Made by a program: the position numbers and the translations under genes | Notes under the pieces: generated by a model | Database searches by the model: none | What the model was told of the DNA's origin: nothing | The model's input: the letters and a program-made list of their open reading frames with translations, nothing else | From: Gemmataceae bacterium | Lineage (GTDB): Bacteria; Planctomycetota; Planctomycetia; Gemmatales; Gemmataceae | NCBI GenBank assembly: GCA_947474875.1 | Contig: CANJKY010000051.1 | Coordinates: 1 to 10,268 of the forward strand | Direction: 5' to 3' | DNA: 10,268 nucleotides | In this document: piece after piece, positions 7,021-10,268 of the stretch | Layout: the number at the start of each line of letters is the position of its first letter | Numbering within the stretch: position 1 is the stretch's first letter

Positions 7021-7049
7021 CGGGCCGGGGCACCTCTCGCCCCGGCCCG
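7021..7049 (+). terminator. Strong GC hairpin after the small secreted protein gene
   Basis: CGGGCCGGGG (7021-7030) pairs perfectly with CCCCGGCCCG (7040-7049) around a 9-base loop, starting 8 bases after the stop at 7013. The downstream stretch CCACTTCTT is only moderately T-rich, so this is a probable but not textbook intrinsic terminator. It separates the secreted protein gene from the dehydrogenase gene. Confidence 0.55.
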
Positions 7050-7057
7050 CCACTTCT

Positions 7058-7063
7058 TACAAT
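7058..7063 (+). promoter_or_regulatory. TACAAT -10-like box 7 bases before the dehydrogenase ATG
   Basis: TACAAT is a near-consensus sigma-70 -10 hexamer. Seven bases separate it from the ATG at 7071, so transcription would start at or next to the first codon, giving a leaderless mRNA. No Shine-Dalgarno precedes either ATG (7062 or 7071), which fits. The expected -35 position falls inside the GC hairpin and shows no match. Confidence 0.4.
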
Positions 7064-7070
7064 GGCCGGC

Positions 7071-8095
<1,025 letters not shown>

Positions 8096-8099
<4 letters not shown>

Positions 8100-8890
8100 A
8101 GTCCGCCGTCACCGTCGCCCTGGACCCGTGCTTCGCATCCGGCCCGTTCGTGTTCCACGACCTGCCGACGGCGGTGGAACAGGCGAAGCGGCTCGGGTAC
8201 GACGCGCTCGAGCTGTTCCCCGGCGACCCGCAGGCGCTGCCCGACCCGGCGGCGCTCGGCGGGCTGGCCGTGTCGGCGGTCGGCAGCGGGGCCGGGCTGG
8301 TGAAGCACAAACTGAGCTTCACCAGCCCGGACGCCGACGTGCGGGCGAAGGCGAAGCAGTTCGTCCGCGACCTGTCCGCAGCCGCCGCCCGGTTCAACGC
8401 CCCGGTCATCATCGGCTCGATGCAAGGGCGGTGGGGCGACGGACTGACGCGGGACGAGGCGCTCGGCTGGCTGGCCGAAGCGCTGGCCGAACTCGGTGAC
8501 CACGCTGCACAACTCGGCGTGCCGCTCTTGTACGAGCCACTGAACCGGTACGAGACGAACCTGCTCACCACGCTGGCCGACGGGGTGGAGTTACTCACTC
8601 GTTCCGGGCTGGCGAACGTGAAGCTGCTCGCCGACCTGTTCCACATGAACATCGAGGAGGCGGACATGGCGGCGGCGATCCGGGCGGCCGGGCGGCACGT
8701 CGGGCACGTCCACTTCGCCGACTCGAACCGCCGGGCGGTGGGCGGCGGGCACACGGACATGCTTCCGGTCATCGAAGCCCTGAATGACGTGGGGTACGCC
8801 GGCTACCTGTCCGCCGAGGTGTTCCCGCTACCGGACTCGATCACCGCCGCCACCGCCACCATGACCACGTTCCGCCGGTTCGTCCGATAG
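8096..8890 (+). CDS. TIM-barrel sugar (phosphate) isomerase/epimerase, xylose isomerase-like
   Basis: The 264-residue protein belongs to the AP endonuclease 2/xylose isomerase-like TIM-barrel family (PF01261 type), which includes D-tagatose 3-epimerase and hydroxypyruvate isomerase. Expected divalent-metal residues are in order: E147 (YEPLNRYETN), D180 (LLADLFHMNIEE), H206 (GHVHFADSNR) and E241 (SAEVFP). R212, after HFADSN, matches the conserved substrate-contacting arginine. IIGSMQGRWGDG (105-116) is another family segment. It has no signal peptide, so it acts in the cytoplasm. The ATG at 8096 overlaps the dehydrogenase stop by 4 bases and has GGAG at 8084-8087, 8 bases upstream. The frame is open further upstream, but that part overlaps the dehydrogenase and is not family-like. 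The likely role is to interconvert the ketose or keto-acid made or used by the dehydrogenase (inference). Confidence 0.88.
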
Positions 8891-8925
8891 GATGAATCCG
8901 TCCGATCCCACCGACACGCTCTTCC

Positions 8926-10206
8926 ATGAACGTCACCCTCGATTACGGCAAGACCGGCCTGTCTGTTGAGCTGCCCGACGACCGGCTGATCGCCCCGCCG
9001 CTGTCCATCCTGGATGCCCCGCCGCTGGCCGACCCGGAAGGGGCGATCGAAGCGGCACTGCGGAACCCGGTCGGCACGAAACCGCTGGCGGAACTGGCGA
9101 CCGCGAAGAAAACGGCGTGCGTGGTGGTGTGCGACATCACCCGCCCGGTGCCGAACAAGCTGCTCCTGCCGCCGATCCTCCGCACGCTGGAAGCCGCCGG
9201 GGTGCCTCGGGCCGGCATCACCGTCCTCGTCGCCACCGGCCTGCACCGGCCGAACGAGGGGGACGAACTGGTCGAACTGGTCGGGGCGGACATCGCCCGC
9301 GATTACCGGTGTGTGAACCACTTCGGCAAGGACCGCGACACGCACACTTACCTCGGCACCACCGACCGCGGGGTGCCGGTGTGGATCGACTCGCGGTACA
9401 CGCAGGCCGAGCTGAAGATCACCACCGGGCTGATCGAGCCGCACCTGATGGCCGGGTACAGCGGCGGGCGGAAACTGGTCTGCCCCGGCATCGCCGGGCT
9501 GGAGACGGTGAAGGTGTGGCACGGCCCGCGGTTCCTCGAACACCCGAAGGCGGACTGCGGCATCCTCGACGGCAACCCGGTCCACGAGGAGAACACCAAG
9601 ATCGCGCTCATGGCCGGGTGCGACTTCATCGTGAACGTGTGCATCGACGGCAAGCGGCGGGTGACGTGGCTGGGCGCCGGGGACATGATCAAGGCGTGGG
9701 AGCGGGGGGTGCAGTTCTGCCGCGACGTGGTGAAGGCCGGGGTACCGCGGGCGTGCGAGGTGGTCGTCACCAGTTGCGCGGGCTACCCACTGGACACGAC
9801 GTGGTATCAGGCGGTGAAGGGGCTGACCGGGGCGATGCCGATCGTGAAGCCGGGTGGCACCATCGTGCTGGCGGCGAGCATGACCGAGGGGCTGGGCAGC
9901 CCGGAGTTCCGCCAGATGCTGGCCGACTACCGGGTGCGGGGGCGGTACGCCGGGCCGTCGGTGTCCGACACCTGCGAGATGGACGAGTGGCAACTGGTGA
10001 TGCTGAAGAAGGTGCTCGCCCACTGCCGGGTGAAGGTGGTGAGCCACGGGCTGCCGGCGGCTACCCTGCGGGACGAGTGCCGGGTGGAGCCGGCGAGCAC
10101 GGTGGAGGCGGCGGTGGCCGAGAGCCTGGCCGAATACGGCCCGGCGGCGAAGCTGGCGGTCATCCCGAAGGGGCCGTATGTGTCCCCGTATGTGCTGGGG
10201 GCGTGA
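8926..10206 (+). CDS. larA: LarA-family nickel-pincer-dependent hydroxyacid racemase/epimerase
   Basis: LarA inverts the alpha-carbon of 2-hydroxyacids by hydride transfer through a nickel-pincer nucleotide (NPN). At 426 residues it matches the Lactobacillus plantarum enzyme in length. Residues known to matter there have counterparts at nearly the same numbers: D70 and R73 (CDITRPVP), H107 (ATGLHRP), H173 and K183 (EPHLMAGYSGGRKLVCPG; the lysine holds the cofactor), H199 (VKVWHGP; nickel ligand), Q295 and K298 (WYQAVKG), and W355. It should therefore be active. The family is not limited to lactate: members act on malate, phenyllactate or gluconate, so the symbol marks the family, not the substrate. 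NPN synthesis needs LarB, LarC and LarE, none of which is in the window. It starts 35 bases after the epimerase, without a clear Shine-Dalgarno, and may share its transcript. Confidence 0.88.
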   Translation: MNVTLDYGKTGLSVELPDDRLIAPPLSILDAPPLADPEGAIEAALRNPVGTKPLAELATAKKTACVVVCDITRPVPNKLLLPPILRTLEAAGVPRAGITVLVATGLHRPNEGDELVELVGADIARDYRCVNHFGKDRDTHTYLGTTDRGVPVWIDSRYTQAELKITTGLIEPHLMAGYSGGRKLVCPGIAGLETVKVWHGPRFLEHPKADCGILDGNPVHEENTKIALMAGCDFIVNVCIDGKRRVTWLGAGDMIKAWERGVQFCRDVVKAGVPRACEVVVTSCAGYPLDTTWYQAVKGLTGAMPIVKPGGTIVLAASMTEGLGSPEFRQMLADYRVRGRYAGPSVSDTCEMDEWQLVMLKKVLAHCRVKVVSHGLPAATLRDECRVEPASTVEAAVAESLAEYGPAAKLAVIPKGPYVSPYVLGA

Positions 10207-10213
10207 CGGTCTT

Positions 10214-10268
10214 GGTAGGGCGGGCACCGCCCACCGTGAGTTGTGCGGTGGGCGGTGCCCGCCCTACC
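10214..10268. repeat. Perfect 23-bp inverted repeat after larA, reaching the window end
   Basis: The left arm (10214-10236) and right arm (10246-10268) are exact reverse complements around a 9-base loop. The element begins 7 bases after the larA stop. Its outer sequence, TTGGTAGGGCGGGC, closely matches TTGTAGGGCGGGC at the outer end of the 796-901 element, while the inner parts differ. The right arm ends on the last base of the window, so the repeat may extend further; the left flank predicts CAAG next if the symmetry continues. It may act as a transcription end or mRNA-stabilising stem; no T-tract is visible. Confidence 0.85.

Noticed and set aside
8881..8906. Direct repeat CGTCCGAT (8881-8888 and 8899-8906) before larA
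   Set aside because: Only 8 bases, one copy is inside the coding end of the epimerase, and such words are common in this base composition.
8892..8969. 25-codon open frame from the ATG next to the epimerase stop, overlapping the start of larA out of frame
   Set aside because: No ribosome site at a usable distance and no sign of a leader peptide; the length is expected by chance.
8803..10227. 474-residue open frame on the minus strand
   Set aside because: It is antisense to larA, whose catalytic residues are all in place; the antisense product is rich in H, R and P without a recognisable fold.

Overview
The window is very GC-rich DNA that most resembles a planctomycete of the Gemmataceae (Gemmata-like). 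Three things point there. It has a DUF1501 protein, and it has a short protein of a lineage-amplified Gemmataceae family (N-terminal KLRLYACGC-type motif, C-terminal RGCWVLDLALGK-type motif). It also carries the small secreted and HEAT-repeat proteins of unknown role typical of these genomes. The taxon is inferred from protein families; no rRNA or other marker is present.

Left part (1-3601): the 3' end of a DUF1501 gene (+) converges on a complete glycogen branching enzyme gene, glgB (-). The 114 bases between the two stops are almost filled by a perfect 43-bp inverted repeat with smaller hairpins nested in each arm. glgB is divergent from the Gemmataceae-family gene at 2939-3601 (+).

Middle part (3618-7049): on the minus strand, a multi-spanning membrane protein with a C-terminal DUF4129-like domain and a long charged low-complexity linker is followed after 24 bases by a signal-peptide HEAT-repeat protein, probably as one operon. 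Divergent from it is a small secreted, beta-strand-rich protein (6627-7013, +) with a hairpin in its leader and a strong GC hairpin after its stop.

Right part (7071-10206): a plus-strand group of three metabolic genes. They are a zinc-dependent sugar/polyol-type dehydrogenase, a TIM-barrel sugar isomerase/epimerase whose ATG overlaps the dehydrogenase stop, and, 35 bases later, a full-length LarA homologue (nickel-pincer-dependent hydroxyacid racemase/epimerase) with the expected cofactor and catalytic residues. Together they suggest oxidation plus two epimerisation steps on a sugar or hydroxyacid, but the substrate cannot be read from the sequence. A second inverted repeat with the same TAGGGCGGGC end as the first follows this group and runs to the last base of the window.

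No tRNA, rRNA, CRISPR array, transposase or phage gene was seen. No gap between genes exceeds 300 bases; the largest is 6405-6626. I found no clear evidence of a wholly new system. The items most worth checking are the LarA-containing gene group, the paired post-stop inverted repeats, and two genes whose starts look like leaderless transcripts.
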